Made by a program: the position numbers and the translations under genes. DNA of 64,000 nt from JAJEEA01 sp965116765 (GTDB lineage Bacteria; Acidobacteriota; Vicinamibacteria; Vicinamibacterales; UBA8438): contig OZ220718.1 of assembly GCA_965116765.1 (NCBI GenBank), positions 3,162,001 to 3,226,000 of the forward strand, given 5' to 3'. The notes under the pieces were generated by a model that saw nothing but the letters and a program-made list of their open reading frames with translations, searched no databases and was not told the DNA's origin. Positions 17,324-26,137 of the stretch are shown here, one piece after another. Each line of letters begins with the position of its first letter. Position 1 is the first letter of the stretch.

Positions 17324-18720
17324 CTCGCCGACGGCGAGAACCCGCCGCCACGCCGCACCAGCGACTCGACCTCCCCCCGCGGCGGCTCGCCGACGCCACC
17401 CGGCTCGCCGACGAGCATCACGCTCTCGCCCTCCGAGACGCCGGCCAGCACCTCGGCGAACCGCGGGTTCTGCTCGCCGAGCTCGACCTGCCTCGCCTCG
17501 ACCCGGCGGCCGCGGCGCACGTTGACCAGCGTCAGGCCGTCGCGCTCGAAGAGGGCGCTGACCGGCAGCCGCACCACGTCGCGCCGCTCGCCGACCCGGA
17601 TGTCGACCCGGGCCGTCATCTCCGGCCGCAGCTCGGCGCCGGCCGGACCCAGCTCGACGGTCACGTCGAACCGCTTGCTCTCCGCCATACCGTCCCGCGC
17701 GGTGCGCGCGAGGACGCCGATGGACCGGACCCGGCCCGACAGCCGCAGGTCCGGGAAGGCTTCCAGGCGCACGGTGACCGGCTGGCCCGGGCGCACCCGG
17801 TGCACGGCCCGCTCCGGCACCGAGGTGTCGACGAGCATGCGGTTCACCTCGACCACCCGCGCGATCGCCTGGCTCGGCGTCACCCGGTCGCCCAGCCTGA
17901 TCTTGCGGCGCGGAGACGACGCCAAGAACTCCTCGTACACCACCAGCCCGGAGCTCTCGGCGTGAATGGCGCAGCGTTCTATCAGCGCGGCAATCTCGGC
18001 CACCCGCCGCCTCGCCGCCGACAGCCGCCGGTTGGCCCCGTCCCGCTGGGTGCGCTTCTGGGCCAGCAGCAGCTCGGCCCGGCGGTGGTTGAGGGGGTGG
18101 GTCTGCTCGAGCAGCACGTCGGCCCGCCGGCGCGCCATCGAGAGGTCGGCCTCGGCCGTCTCCAGCTCGGCCGCCGAGCGATCGAGCTCGTCCCGGGTGA
18201 TGAAGCCCTGGACCAGCAGCGGCTCCAGGTTCGCGACCTCGCGCCGCAGCCGCTCGACCTTCTTCTCGGTGAGGGCCAGGCTCGTTCGGCTCTCCTCCAG
18301 GGTCAGGGCGCCCTCGCCGTCGACCAACGAATCGTGCTCGGCCGTCGCCTCGAGCAGCTCGAGGTCCGCCACCTGCCGCGCGAACTCGACGTCGCTCACG
18401 CTGTCGCGGGCCTGGCGCAGATCCGCCTCGAGGTCGCGGGTCTCGAGGCGCGCGATCAGGTCGCCCGCCTCGACGCGCGCGCCCTCCGGAACCAGCTGCA
18501 CGATCTCCAGCTCGCGGCCGTTCACCGGCGACCGGTAGGTGACGGAGCCCGCGGCGCGAAGGGTCCCCGGAGCGATCAGCTCGACGACGAGGTTCCCGCG
18601 ATCCACGGTCCACGCCAGGTCGGGGGCGTCGCCGCGCGGTCCCCCCACCACGGCCAGGCCCGCGGCGCAAACCGCGAGGGCGACGACCGCCGCCAGCCCC
18701 CACCGCCAGGTCCTCGGCAT
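17320..18720 (-). CDS. HlyD/MacA-type periplasmic adaptor
   Basis: 466 residues with an N-terminal membrane anchor (about 7-27). The first half of the biotinyl-lipoyl domain (TYRSPVNGRELEIVQLVPEGARVEAGDLIARLE) leads into a long coiled-coil hairpin (about 95-265). The second lipoyl half (AESSGLVVYEE...RLGDRVTPSQAIARVVE) and beta-barrel/MP domains (PGQPVTVRLEAFPDLRLSGRV, LPVSALFERDG) follow. An AGGAGG site precedes the ATG, nine bases after the TolC stop. It would bridge the inner-membrane permease and the TolC channel. Confidence 0.92.
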   Translation of the reverse strand: MPRTWRWGLAAVVALAVCAAGLAVVGGPRGDAPDLAWTVDRGNLVVELIAPGTLRAAGSVTYRSPVNGRELEIVQLVPEGARVEAGDLIARLETRDLEADLRQARDSVSDVEFARQVADLELLEATAEHDSLVDGEGALTLEESRTSLALTEKKVERLRREVANLEPLLVQGFITRDELDRSAAELETAEADLSMARRRADVLLEQTHPLNHRRAELLLAQKRTQRDGANRRLSAARRRVAEIAALIERCAIHAESSGLVVYEEFLASSPRRKIRLGDRVTPSQAIARVVEVNRMLVDTSVPERAVHRVRPGQPVTVRLEAFPDLRLSGRVRSIGVLARTARDGMAESKRFDVTVELGPAGAELRPEMTARVDIRVGERRDVVRLPVSALFERDGLTLVNVRRGRRVEARQVELGEQNPRFAEVLAGVSEGESVMLVGEPGGVGEPPRGEVESLVRRGGGFSPSAR

Positions 18721-18729
18721 GCCGCCCTC

Positions 18730-20181
18730 CTACCAGACGTCGCGCCGCACGTCGAGAGTCCCCACGGTGGCGAGGAGCGCGAGGCGGGCCACCGCGAGGT
18801 CCGCGAGCACGGCCAGCCGGCGGTTGGTCGCGTTCAGCAGCCCCGCCTGCGCGTTGACCACGTCGAGGTTGTTCGAGAGGCCGCGCTGGAAGCGGAGCGC
18901 GGCCAGCTCGACCTCGCGCTCCGCGAACTCCACGCTGACCTCGGCGCTCCTCAGCCGGTTCTCCAGCCGCTGCTGCAGGCGGACGGCGCGCCGCGCCTCC
19001 TCGGCGATGCGGCGCCGCAGGGTGTCGCGGGCCCGGGCCCGCCGGTTGCGCTCGATCGCCGCGGTCTGCACTCGCGCCGCCTCGGCGGTGCGGTCGAGCG
19101 GCGTCGACGCCGAGAAGAACGTGACCGGCTCGAACCGGTCCAGGCCGAACGCGTCCCGGAGAACGTCGGCCGTCTCGCGCCGCGTCAGGGCCAGGCTCAC
19201 GTCGAGCTGCGGCAGCAGCTGGTGCCGCGCGAACCGCACCTCGCGCTCGGCCTCCTTGACCGCCGCCTCGGCTTCGCGCAGCTCGCTACGGTTCTCGAGC
19301 GCCAACTCCACCGCCGCCGCCGGCGAGATCGGCGCGACCCTCCCGTCCATCTCGGCCGCGACGCGGAACTCGTAGTCGCCGTCGCGCGCCATCAGAAAGC
19401 GCAGCTGGTCCTTCAGGTCCTCGACCGTGCTCTCGACGTCGAAGAGCTGCCCCTCGGCGTCGGCCACGAGCTGCCTCGCCCGGAACACGTCGAGCTGCGA
19501 CACCAGGTTCGCCCGGAGCTTCGCCTGCGAGGCGGCGAGCAGTCCCCGGGCGTTGTCCACCGTGGCGCGGGCGGCGACCGCGAGCTCCTGCTGGGCGATC
19601 AGCCGGTAGTACGCGCCGGCGACGTCGATGGCCAGCTGCTGCTCGGTCAGGAAGTGCTGGCGCTCGGCCCCCGCGATCAGGTAGTCGGCCCGCTCGATCT
19701 GACGGCGGCCGACCGCCGGCCCGAACCCGCGAAGCAGCGACTGGCTCACGAGCAGCGTCGTGTCCGCCGCGTAGAAGCTGCCGATCTGGTTGCGGAACGT
19801 CGACGCCCCGACGTCCATCCGGACCTCGGTCCCGGTCGGGAACCGCCTGGACGCCGCCACCCCGTAGGTCTGGTTGCGGACATCCGACTGCCCGAGCGAC
19901 CCCAGCAGGTTCGGCGTGATCCGGGTGGCGAACGCGGCGTCGGCGACCGTCCGCCCGAGCCGCGCCTGCTCGACGCTCTCTCGGGACGTCAGCACCCGGT
20001 CGTTGCCCGCGAGGGCGGCCAGGACCACCTCGCGCAGCGTAAGCAGGGGCGCGTCGTCCCGGGTATGCGCACCGGTCGCAGCCAGAACGAGCAGCACCGC
20101 GGCCACCGGGGCTCGCGGCACCGATCGTCTCGGCCGTTGGCTGGCGCCCTGCGGGCGCAGTGCAGCGCAGGGTCTCATCAC
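18730..20181 (-). CDS. TolC-family outer membrane efflux protein
   Basis: 483 residues; signal peptide ends near GAHTRD (the ATG at 20178 or the GTG at 20181 share an AGGAG site). The mature part has the TolC duplicated helical layout: LTLREVVLAALAGNDRVL at the N-terminus, long helices with RQLVADAEGQLFDVESTVEDLKDQL, then the second repeat SPAAAVELALENRSELREAEAAVKEAEREV and LRFQRGLSNNLDVVNAQAGLLNATN. First gene of the efflux operon, followed by the adaptor after nine bases. Confidence 0.92.
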   Translation of the reverse strand: MMRPCAALRPQGASQRPRRSVPRAPVAAVLLVLAATGAHTRDDAPLLTLREVVLAALAGNDRVLTSRESVEQARLGRTVADAAFATRITPNLLGSLGQSDVRNQTYGVAASRRFPTGTEVRMDVGASTFRNQIGSFYAADTTLLVSQSLLRGFGPAVGRRQIERADYLIAGAERQHFLTEQQLAIDVAGAYYRLIAQQELAVAARATVDNARGLLAASQAKLRANLVSQLDVFRARQLVADAEGQLFDVESTVEDLKDQLRFLMARDGDYEFRVAAEMDGRVAPISPAAAVELALENRSELREAEAAVKEAEREVRFARHQLLPQLDVSLALTRRETADVLRDAFGLDRFEPVTFFSASTPLDRTAEAARVQTAAIERNRRARARDTLRRRIAEEARRAVRLQQRLENRLRSAEVSVEFAEREVELAALRFQRGLSNNLDVVNAQAGLLNATNRRLAVLADLAVARLALLATVGTLDVRRDVW

Positions 20182-20188
20182 GAGCTCC

Positions 20189-20297
20189 TAGTGCAGTGCC
20201 ACAGCCAAGAGTTCGGGTATGCGGTGCTGGCAAGTCGTTGACGATGTGACCATGGGCTCAGGTCCGTACCCGAAGATCATGACGTGACGCACCACTA
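20189..20297. mobile_element. MITE-like element, copy 1
   Basis: About 107 bp between the TolC start and the Ig/BACON gene end. The ends are imperfect inverted repeats (AGTGCAGTGCCAC at 20190 and the complement of GTGACGCACCACT at 20284-20296), flanked on both sides by TA/CTA, the target duplication of IS630/Tc1-type elements. The inverted complement is roughly 80% identical to 56284-56393, which is absent from a paralogous segment. No coding capacity, so any mobility would be by a transposase elsewhere. Confidence 0.65.
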
Positions 20298-20311
20298 GCC
20301 AGCTAAGCCAG

Positions 20312-21499
20312 CTAGGGCCTCGCGCAGCTCACGCTGAACTCCCACGCGGTGCCGAACCCGCCCGCGCAGTTGGGGATGACCTCGACCTCCACGACCGAAC
20401 TCCTGCCCGAGAACGCCAGCGTTCGCGTGCCCGTCGCGCCGACGCAACCCGTGTCGAAGAGCGTCCTTCCTTCGTACCGAACGATCATGCGGTCTTCCTG
20501 ACTATAGGTGTCGTACCAGAAATCGAACCTGCCGCTGAACCGCCCGAGACCGATGCGGCGGGTTTCAGGGGTGTTGCCGCCGGGCACGACTCTCGCGTCA
20601 CAGGGTTCCGCGGAGGGCTCCTGCGAGACGCTGACCAGCTGCCCGGCGACGGTCACGCTGCCGGTCCGCGCGTCGGCGCCGTTTTGGCCCACCGTCAACG
20701 TCACCGACCCGCTTCCCGTGCCGCTGGCCGGGCTGACCGAGACGAACCCGCTGTCGCTGCTCGCGCTCCACTCGGCCGGGCTGCAGTCCGGGGGCTCGGC
20801 AGAGACGTCCACGAACACCGTGCCTCCGTTCCCGGGCACATCGAACGATGTCGGCGATACGTAAAAGGTGCACGGCTCGGCCTGGGTGAGCTCCTGGACC
20901 GCCAGGGCGCCCCCCACCGCCGCACCGGCGATACCGGCAATGGCCCCGGCGCCCAACCCGCCGCCGCCGGCCCCGCCGCCGGCCGCGGATGCGCCCCCGC
21001 CGCCGCCACCTCCGCCGCCTCCGCCGGCGCCGGTCGCTCCGGCCGCCGCCGCCTGCGCGGCGGTGGCGAAGTTCGTCTGCACGATCGCCGCCGTCGCCGT
21101 CTCGCCCGCGAACGTCGCGGTCACCGACAGCTCGACCGCGCCCGCCGCGATCGGGTTCACCGCCACCGCCGCCTGACCCAGCGCGTTCGTAGTCAGCGCC
21201 ACCTGCGAGAGCCCCGCGTTGAGGGTGGCGTTGGCGTTCTGCAGCAGGAAGAGCACCGACGCCCCCGTCACCGGGAGGTCGTTGCGGTCGCGCACCTCGA
21301 CGAGGGTCGGCACCGCGGTGCCCTGCGCGATGATGTTGACGCTGTCCTCGCCGTCGAGCACGACGATGCGCAGGCCCTGGTCCTGCTCGTCGTCCTGCGC
21401 CCGCGCGTCGCCGGCCGTCAGTCCGGCGACCAGCAGCGCGGCGAAGGCGGGACCTGCGATTGTCAGACGGCTGCGTGTCTTTCCGTGTGTCCGGTACAT
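20312..21499 (-). CDS. Secreted Ig-like/BACON-domain protein, paralogue of the autotransporter N-terminus
   Basis: 395 residues from the ATG at 21499. Signal peptide (cleaved near DARAQ), an invasin-like Ig domain (about 35-140, VPTLVEVRDRNDLPVTGASVLFLLQ), an Ala/Gly-rich segment with a glycine run and a possible membrane helix, then a BACON-like domain (CTFYVSPTSFDVPGNGGTVFVDVS to VTVAGQLVSVSQEP) and a cysteine-containing C-terminus. The first about 190 residues nearly match the protein encoded at 21780-26078. BACON domains are associated with carbohydrate or mucin binding. No barrel or sorting tail, so likely secreted. Confidence 0.82.
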   Translation of the reverse strand: MYRTHGKTRSRLTIAGPAFAALLVAGLTAGDARAQDDEQDQGLRIVVLDGEDSVNIIAQGTAVPTLVEVRDRNDLPVTGASVLFLLQNANATLNAGLSQVALTTNALGQAAVAVNPIAAGAVELSVTATFAGETATAAIVQTNFATAAQAAAAGATGAGGGGGGGGGGGASAAGGGAGGGGLGAGAIAGIAGAAVGGALAVQELTQAEPCTFYVSPTSFDVPGNGGTVFVDVSAEPPDCSPAEWSASSDSGFVSVSPASGTGSGSVTLTVGQNGADARTGSVTVAGQLVSVSQEPSAEPCDARVVPGGNTPETRRIGLGRFSGRFDFWYDTYSQEDRMIVRYEGRTLFDTGCVGATGTRTLAFSGRSSVVEVEVIPNCAGGFGTAWEFSVSCARP

Positions 21500-21514
21500 G
21501 GATGTTCCCCTTCT

Positions 21515-21530
21515 GGCCACTCGGGTGGCC
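21515..21530 (-). promoter_or_regulatory. 5' leader hairpin of the Ig/BACON gene
   Basis: A six-base-pair stem (GGCCAC / GTGGCC) with a TCGG loop sits just upstream of the ribosome site (AAGGGGAA) and ATG. The same hairpin is kept at 26094-26107 before the paralogous gene while nearby bases differ. It may influence translation or RNA stability. Confidence 0.4.
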
Positions 21531-21559
21531 TCGTTGGCAGTTAATGAAGACGCGGCCAC

Positions 21560-21675
21560 TCAACAACCGAGCCGCGGAAGAATGCCGGTAATCTGCTCCG
21601 CTAGTTGCGGGCGTTGCCCGACTCCGCGAGGAACTCGTTCAGGGACAGCATGCGGTCACAGATCCGCGCCGCCCT
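21560..21675 (-). pseudogene. Remnant of a caspase-TPR gene 3' end
   Basis: This stretch matches the last about 38 codons and the stop of the caspase gene at 26138-28339 with only a few changes and a short deletion, then stops matching near 21675. It sits directly upstream of the Ig/BACON gene, just as the intact caspase sits upstream of the autotransporter. It marks the edge of a segmental duplication of the caspase-autotransporter junction. Confidence 0.85.
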
Positions 21676-21779
21676 TGTCGTGGCCTCCAGCCCGTCGCCC
21701 TTCCGCAGCCCGCGCCAGTAGTCGCCGTCTCATTCGAGCGGCACCGCCGCACGTCCTCCGTTGCGCCCCGAAACCGTGG

Positions 21780-24700
21780 CTACCATCGCACCGCGGCCCG
21801 GCCGAGGACCCCGGTGTCGGTGCCGCCCGCTGCCGGGCTCTCCCGGCGTCGGGCGTCTACGCCCATCTCGAAGCTCAGGGTCTCGCGCTGCAGCAGGGTC
21901 AGGCCGTAGCCCATCCGGTAGTCCCGCCCGTACTCCGAGGTCGCGAGGCCCACTCGCGGAGTGCCCACGAAGCGGCTCCCCACCGGCAGCCCGTAGCCGA
22001 GCTCGGTGTCGAGGCGGTTGCCCGCGGCGACGCTTCCATCCGCCAGCCCCGCCACCGTCTCCCGGCCCCACAGCGCCTCGGCCCCGCTGGCCGCCTCGCC
22101 GCCCCAAGCCGGCGCCACCCGCGCCATGAAGCCCAGCGGCGTCGACGGCGTCGGGTCATAGCGCAGCGATACGGCCATGCCCCGCTCGCGGAACCCCTCC
22201 GCCTGGTGCACCACCAGCATCCGCACGCGAACGTCCACCGCCAGGCCCGTCGACGAGTCGGAGACGACGAGGCCCCCGCCCACGTCCATGCCGGCGCCCG
22301 TCTCGGCGTCGCCACCGTCGTGTCTCAGGCCCACCTCGGCGCTCGGCCTGAGCGAGATCCGCCCGCCCAGCACGAACTCGCGCGAGCCCTCCAGCCCCGT
22401 CCGGAACCGGGTCACCGCCGCGTCCGTCGCCGCCAGGCGGCCCGCCGACCCGTCGACGCCGTCCACGCTCGTGCCGACCCACAGCGCGTCCGCCTTGAAC
22501 GCCAGACCGAAGCCCCCGGAACCGCCGGCGATCAGCTCGCCCCGCGTCCCGCCCGCCGCCATCGCCATCGACAATCCGCTCTCCAGCGCCGGCCCGCCCC
22601 CGGGCGTGAGCATCATCCCGCCCGCGCCGTAGCCGGCCACGCCCCACACCGTCACGCGATCCGTCGCCCGATAGCCCAGCCACGGATAGAGGCCCGTCAC
22701 CGACGACGCCACGCGGCCGTCGTCCACGCCGCCGTAGCTGCCCAGACCCCGGCTGTTCGACAGCGACAGACCCAGCACCACGGGCCCCTTCGCGTAGTCC
22801 GCCCCGAACATCGTCGTCCGAACGTCGCCGCCGAGGGCCAGCGCACCCTCCCGGCCCGTGAAGCTGGTCTGTGCCCCGCGGCTCCAGAACGAGAGCACCC
22901 CGCCTCCACGCGTCTCGCGGTTGAGCGCAAAGGCCGAGCCCGTCAGCATGTCGCCGCCGCCGAGGCCCATGTGCAAGGGGCCCCCGCCGGCCATGTCGCC
23001 GGCCAACCCGGTTCCGGCCCCTATCGGACCGAATACCGCCCCCATCGGACCCGCCCCAGCCACCGACGCGCCGCCGGCCACACCGGCCATCCCGAGCCCT
23101 GCCGCACCCGGCGAGCCCGAGAGCCCGTCGTGGAGGCCCACTGCGGCCGGATGCTGCCCCGCCGGCCCACCGAGCTGGTCGAGCAGGCTCAGCGCCACGT
23201 CGCGCTCCATGCCTGGCCGCAAGTCCTGGCCGGCGAAACGGCCGTCGATCCCCGGCTCCCGCGGCGCCTGCAGCCGCTCCTCCACCTGCTCCACCACGTG
23301 CACCGCCGCGGTCCGGCCGAACCGCGCCACCAGCGCCCGCGGCAGGGGATCGTGGTTCTCTATCCGCCCCGTCGCCTCCCCGTCGACGATGACCGCTCCC
23401 GAGGCGTTCGACAGCCCGAGCGTGAAGGCCTCCTCGGCCTCGTCGTGCGCGTCGTCCAGAATGGCCACCTGGACGGTCTTCGATCGCTCGCCCGGCGAGA
23501 AGGTCAGCGTCCCGCTCGCGGCGGTGTAGTCCGCACCCGCCCGCGCGCTGTCGTCCGAGGTGGCATAGTCGACGCTGACGGTCTCGCTCGAAGCACGATC
23601 CAGGGTCACCGTGAAATCGATCGTGTCGTCGACGTTCTCCGAAGCACCGGCGTCCGCAACCGAGAGCCCCGCAGAAGCGGCAGCGTTTGTCGATCCCTCG
23701 CACGGGAGGTACACATCACCCTGCTGCGGGTTGATGTTGGGCTCCCAGTGGCACAACGCAGCAGGGATCGACCCGGTCAACCGGTTATCCCAGAGAGAGA
23801 ATTCCTCATTCTCGATGTTGGTAAGGTTCGCCAGGGAGGACGGTATAGAACCCGTCAAGTCATTGCCGTGAAGAGCAAGAGCAAGGAGATCAGTGAGGTT
23901 GCCCAGCGACGACGGTATGGAACCGGTCAAGCTGCTGCTTTGGAGAGCCAACACTTGCAGATCTGCCAGGTCGCCTAGCGAGGACGGTATCGGACCGGTC
24001 AATCGTTGACTGTATGAGAGACTCAGCCACATCAGATTCGTGAGTCTGCCCAGGGAAGATGGTATGGAACCAGACAGGCCGTGAGACTGTAGCCACAAAC
24101 CTATCACGCGACCGTTCTCGTCCGTTGACACACCTTCCCATTGATCGAGCGGCTTGTCGCTGCCCCAATTGGCGTTCCCCTCCTCCCAGTTTGGGCCGTC
24201 CGTGGCATTGTAGAGGTCCATCAACACTGCCCGGTCGTTGTTCGCAGCTTCCGGCGTGCCCGTCGCGCTCGGCGACCACGGGCCCTCGCCCACCGAGTTC
24301 GCCGCACGAACCTGCACGTCGTACGCCGTCCCGTTCGTCAGGCCCGTGATCGTGGCGCGAAGGTTGAGGAACTCACCCGAGAGCTCCGTCCACGAGCCCC
24401 CGCTCCGCCGATACCGCACGTCGTAGTCCGTGATCGCCGCACCGTTCGACGCCGGCGCGTTCCAGCTGACGTCCAGCTGGCCGTCGCCTGCCGTCAGCGT
24501 CGGCCGAGACGGCTGAGACGGCGCCGAGGCCGCCGCAACCGGCGTCCCCGTCGCGCTCGCGGACCACGGGCCGTCGCCCGCCGAGTTCCCCGCCCGAACC
24601 TGAACCTCGTACGCCGTCCCGTTCGTCAGACCCGTGATCGTCGCCGTCGTCGACGTGCTCCGAGACGTGTCCGGCAGCTCCAGCCAGTTGCCGCCCGAGG

Positions 24701-26078
24701 GCCGGTACCGCACGTCGTAGTCGTCGATGGCCGCCCCGCCGTCGTCGCTCGGCGCGCTCCACCGCGCCGCCAACTCGCCGTCACCGGCCGTCAACGTCGG
24801 CGCCGAGGGCGCCGAGGGCGCCGTCGCCGCCGCCACAGGCGTCCCCGTCGCGCTCGCGGACCACGGGCCGTCGCCCGCCGAGTTCCCCGCCCGAACCTGA
24901 ACCTCGTACGCCGTCCCGTTCGTCAGACCCGTGATCGTCGCCGTCGTCGACGTGCTCCGAGACGTGTCCGGCAGCTCCAGCCAGTTGCCGCCCGAGGGCC
25001 GGTACCGCACGTCGTAGTCGTCGATGGCCGCCCCGCCGTCGTCGCTCGGCGCGCTCCACCGCGCCGCCAACTCGCCGTCACCGGCCGTCAACGTCGGCGC
25101 CGAGGGCGCCGAGGGCGCCGTCGCCGCCGCCACAGGCGTCCCCGTCGCGCTCGCGGACCACGGGCCATCGCCCGCCGAGTTCCCCGCCCGAACCTGAACC
25201 TCGTACGCCGTCCCGTTCGTCAGACCCGTGATCGTCGCCGTCGTCGACGTGCTCCGAGACGTGTCCGGCAGCTCCGTCCAGTTGCCGCCCGAGGGCCGGT
25301 ACCGCACGTCGTAGTCGTCGATGGCCGCCCCGCCGTCGTCGCTCGGCGCGCTCCACCGCGCCGCCAACTGGGCGTCGCCGGCCGTCAGCGCCGGGGCCGA
25401 GGGGGCCGACGGCGCCGATGCCGCCGGGGGAGGCGGAGGGGGCGGAGGGGGCGGAGGCTCGGGTTCACCGCCGGTCGCCACCCCCACGGCCACCGCCGCA
25501 CCCGCCGCCGCGCCGGCGACACCCACTATGGTCCCCGTCCCCAGGCCACCCCCGGCACCGCCACCCGCCGCCGTACCGCCGCCGCCCGCACCGCCGCCGC
25601 CCGCACCGCCGGTCGCGCCGGCCGCCGCCGCCTGCGCGGCGGTGGCGAAGTTCGTCTGCACGATCGCCGCCGTCGCCGTCTCGCCCGCGAACGTCGCGCT
25701 CACCGACAGCTCGACCGCGCCCGCCGCGATCGGGTTCACCGCCACCGCCGCCTGACCCAGCGCGTTCGTGGTCAGCGCCACCTGCGAGAGCCCCGCGTTG
25801 AGGGTGGCGTTGGCGTTCTGCAGCAGGAACAGCACCGACGCCCCCGCCACCGGGAGGTCGTTGCGGTCGCGCACCTCGACGAGGGTCGGCACCGCGGTGC
25901 CCTGCGCGATGATGTTGACGCTGTCTTCGCCGTCGAGCACGACGATGCGCAGGCCCTGGTCCTGCTCGTCGTCCTGCGCCCGCGCGTCGCCGGCCGTCAG
26001 TCCGGCAACCAGCAGCGCGGCCAAGACGGGACCGGCGATTGTCAGACGGCTGCGTGTCTTTCGGTGCGTCCGGAACAT
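21780..26078 (-). CDS. Giant autotransporter-like surface protein (Ig, FN3 x4, LRR, Calx-beta, barrel)
   Basis: 1432 residues from the ATG at 26078 (open frame further upstream is a shadow of the caspase gene). Order: signal peptide; invasin-like Ig domain; Ala/Gly linker with a hydrophobic helix; proline tract; four fibronectin-III domains (about 220-615), three nearly identical; a leucine-rich repeat region (about 620-790, repeated SGSIPSSLGNLTDL motif of the plant-like type) with flanking cysteines; a Calx-beta domain (GASENVDDTIDFTVTLDRAS to GEATGRIENHD); a linker; and a C-terminal beta-barrel (about 1110-1432) ending in Trp, as expected for outer-membrane insertion. Likely an adhesin or binding receptor on the cell surface. 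It follows the caspase-TPR gene on the same strand. Confidence 0.85.
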   Translation of the reverse strand: MFRTHRKTRSRLTIAGPVLAALLVAGLTAGDARAQDDEQDQGLRIVVLDGEDSVNIIAQGTAVPTLVEVRDRNDLPVAGASVLFLLQNANATLNAGLSQVALTTNALGQAAVAVNPIAAGAVELSVSATFAGETATAAIVQTNFATAAQAAAAGATGGAGGGGAGGGGTAAGGGAGGGLGTGTIVGVAGAAAGAAVAVGVATGGEPEPPPPPPPPPPPAASAPSAPSAPALTAGDAQLAARWSAPSDDGGAAIDDYDVRYRPSGGNWTELPDTSRSTSTTATITGLTNGTAYEVQVRAGNSAGDGPWSASATGTPVAAATAPSAPSAPTLTAGDGELAARWSAPSDDGGAAIDDYDVRYRPSGGNWLELPDTSRSTSTTATITGLTNGTAYEVQVRAGNSAGDGPWSASATGTPVAAATAPSAPSAPTLTAGDGELAARWSAPSDDGGAAIDDYDVRYRPSGGNWLELPDTSRSTSTTATITGLTNGTAYEVQVRAGNSAGDGPWSASATGTPVAAASAPSQPSRPTLTAGDGQLDVSWNAPASNGAAITDYDVRYRRSGGSWTELSGEFLNLRATITGLTNGTAYDVQVRAANSVGEGPWSPSATGTPEAANNDRAVLMDLYNATDGPNWEEGNANWGSDKPLDQWEGVSTDENGRVIGLWLQSHGLSGSIPSSLGRLTNLMWLSLSYSQRLTGPIPSSLGDLADLQVLALQSSSLTGSIPSSLGNLTDLLALALHGNDLTGSIPSSLANLTNIENEEFSLWDNRLTGSIPAALCHWEPNINPQQGDVYLPCEGSTNAAASAGLSVADAGASENVDDTIDFTVTLDRASSETVSVDYATSDDSARAGADYTAASGTLTFSPGERSKTVQVAILDDAHDEAEEAFTLGLSNASGAVIVDGEATGRIENHDPLPRALVARFGRTAAVHVVEQVEERLQAPREPGIDGRFAGQDLRPGMERDVALSLLDQLGGPAGQHPAAVGLHDGLSGSPGAAGLGMAGVAGGASVAGAGPMGAVFGPIGAGTGLAGDMAGGGPLHMGLGGGDMLTGSAFALNRETRGGGVLSFWSRGAQTSFTGREGALALGGDVRTTMFGADYAKGPVVLGLSLSNSRGLGSYGGVDDGRVASSVTGLYPWLGYRATDRVTVWGVAGYGAGGMMLTPGGGPALESGLSMAMAAGGTRGELIAGGSGGFGLAFKADALWVGTSVDGVDGSAGRLAATDAAVTRFRTGLEGSREFVLGGRISLRPSAEVGLRHDGGDAETGAGMDVGGGLVVSDSSTGLAVDVRVRMLVVHQAEGFRERGMAVSLRYDPTPSTPLGFMARVAPAWGGEAASGAEALWGRETVAGLADGSVAAGNRLDTELGYGLPVGSRFVGTPRVGLATSEYGRDYRMGYGLTLLQRETLSFEMGVDARRRESPAAGGTDTGVLGRAAVRW
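24541..25431. repeat. Three tandem 297-bp fibronectin-III repeats
   Basis: Landmark bases recur at 24541, 24838 and 25135, an exact 297-base (99-codon) period with near-identical DNA. A fourth FN3 copy (about 24240-24540) is clearly diverged. Such near-identity at the DNA level implies recent amplification or ongoing gene conversion. Confidence 0.92.
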
Positions 26079-26137
26079 GGAGGTCCCCTTCCGGCCACTC
26101 GGGTGGCGTCGTTGGCGAACAAGGAAGACGCGGCCGC

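Noticed and set aside
15960..17399. Upstream extension of the kinase frame
   Set aside because: Overlaps the permease gene completely and has no domain; the ATG at 15959 is the natural start.
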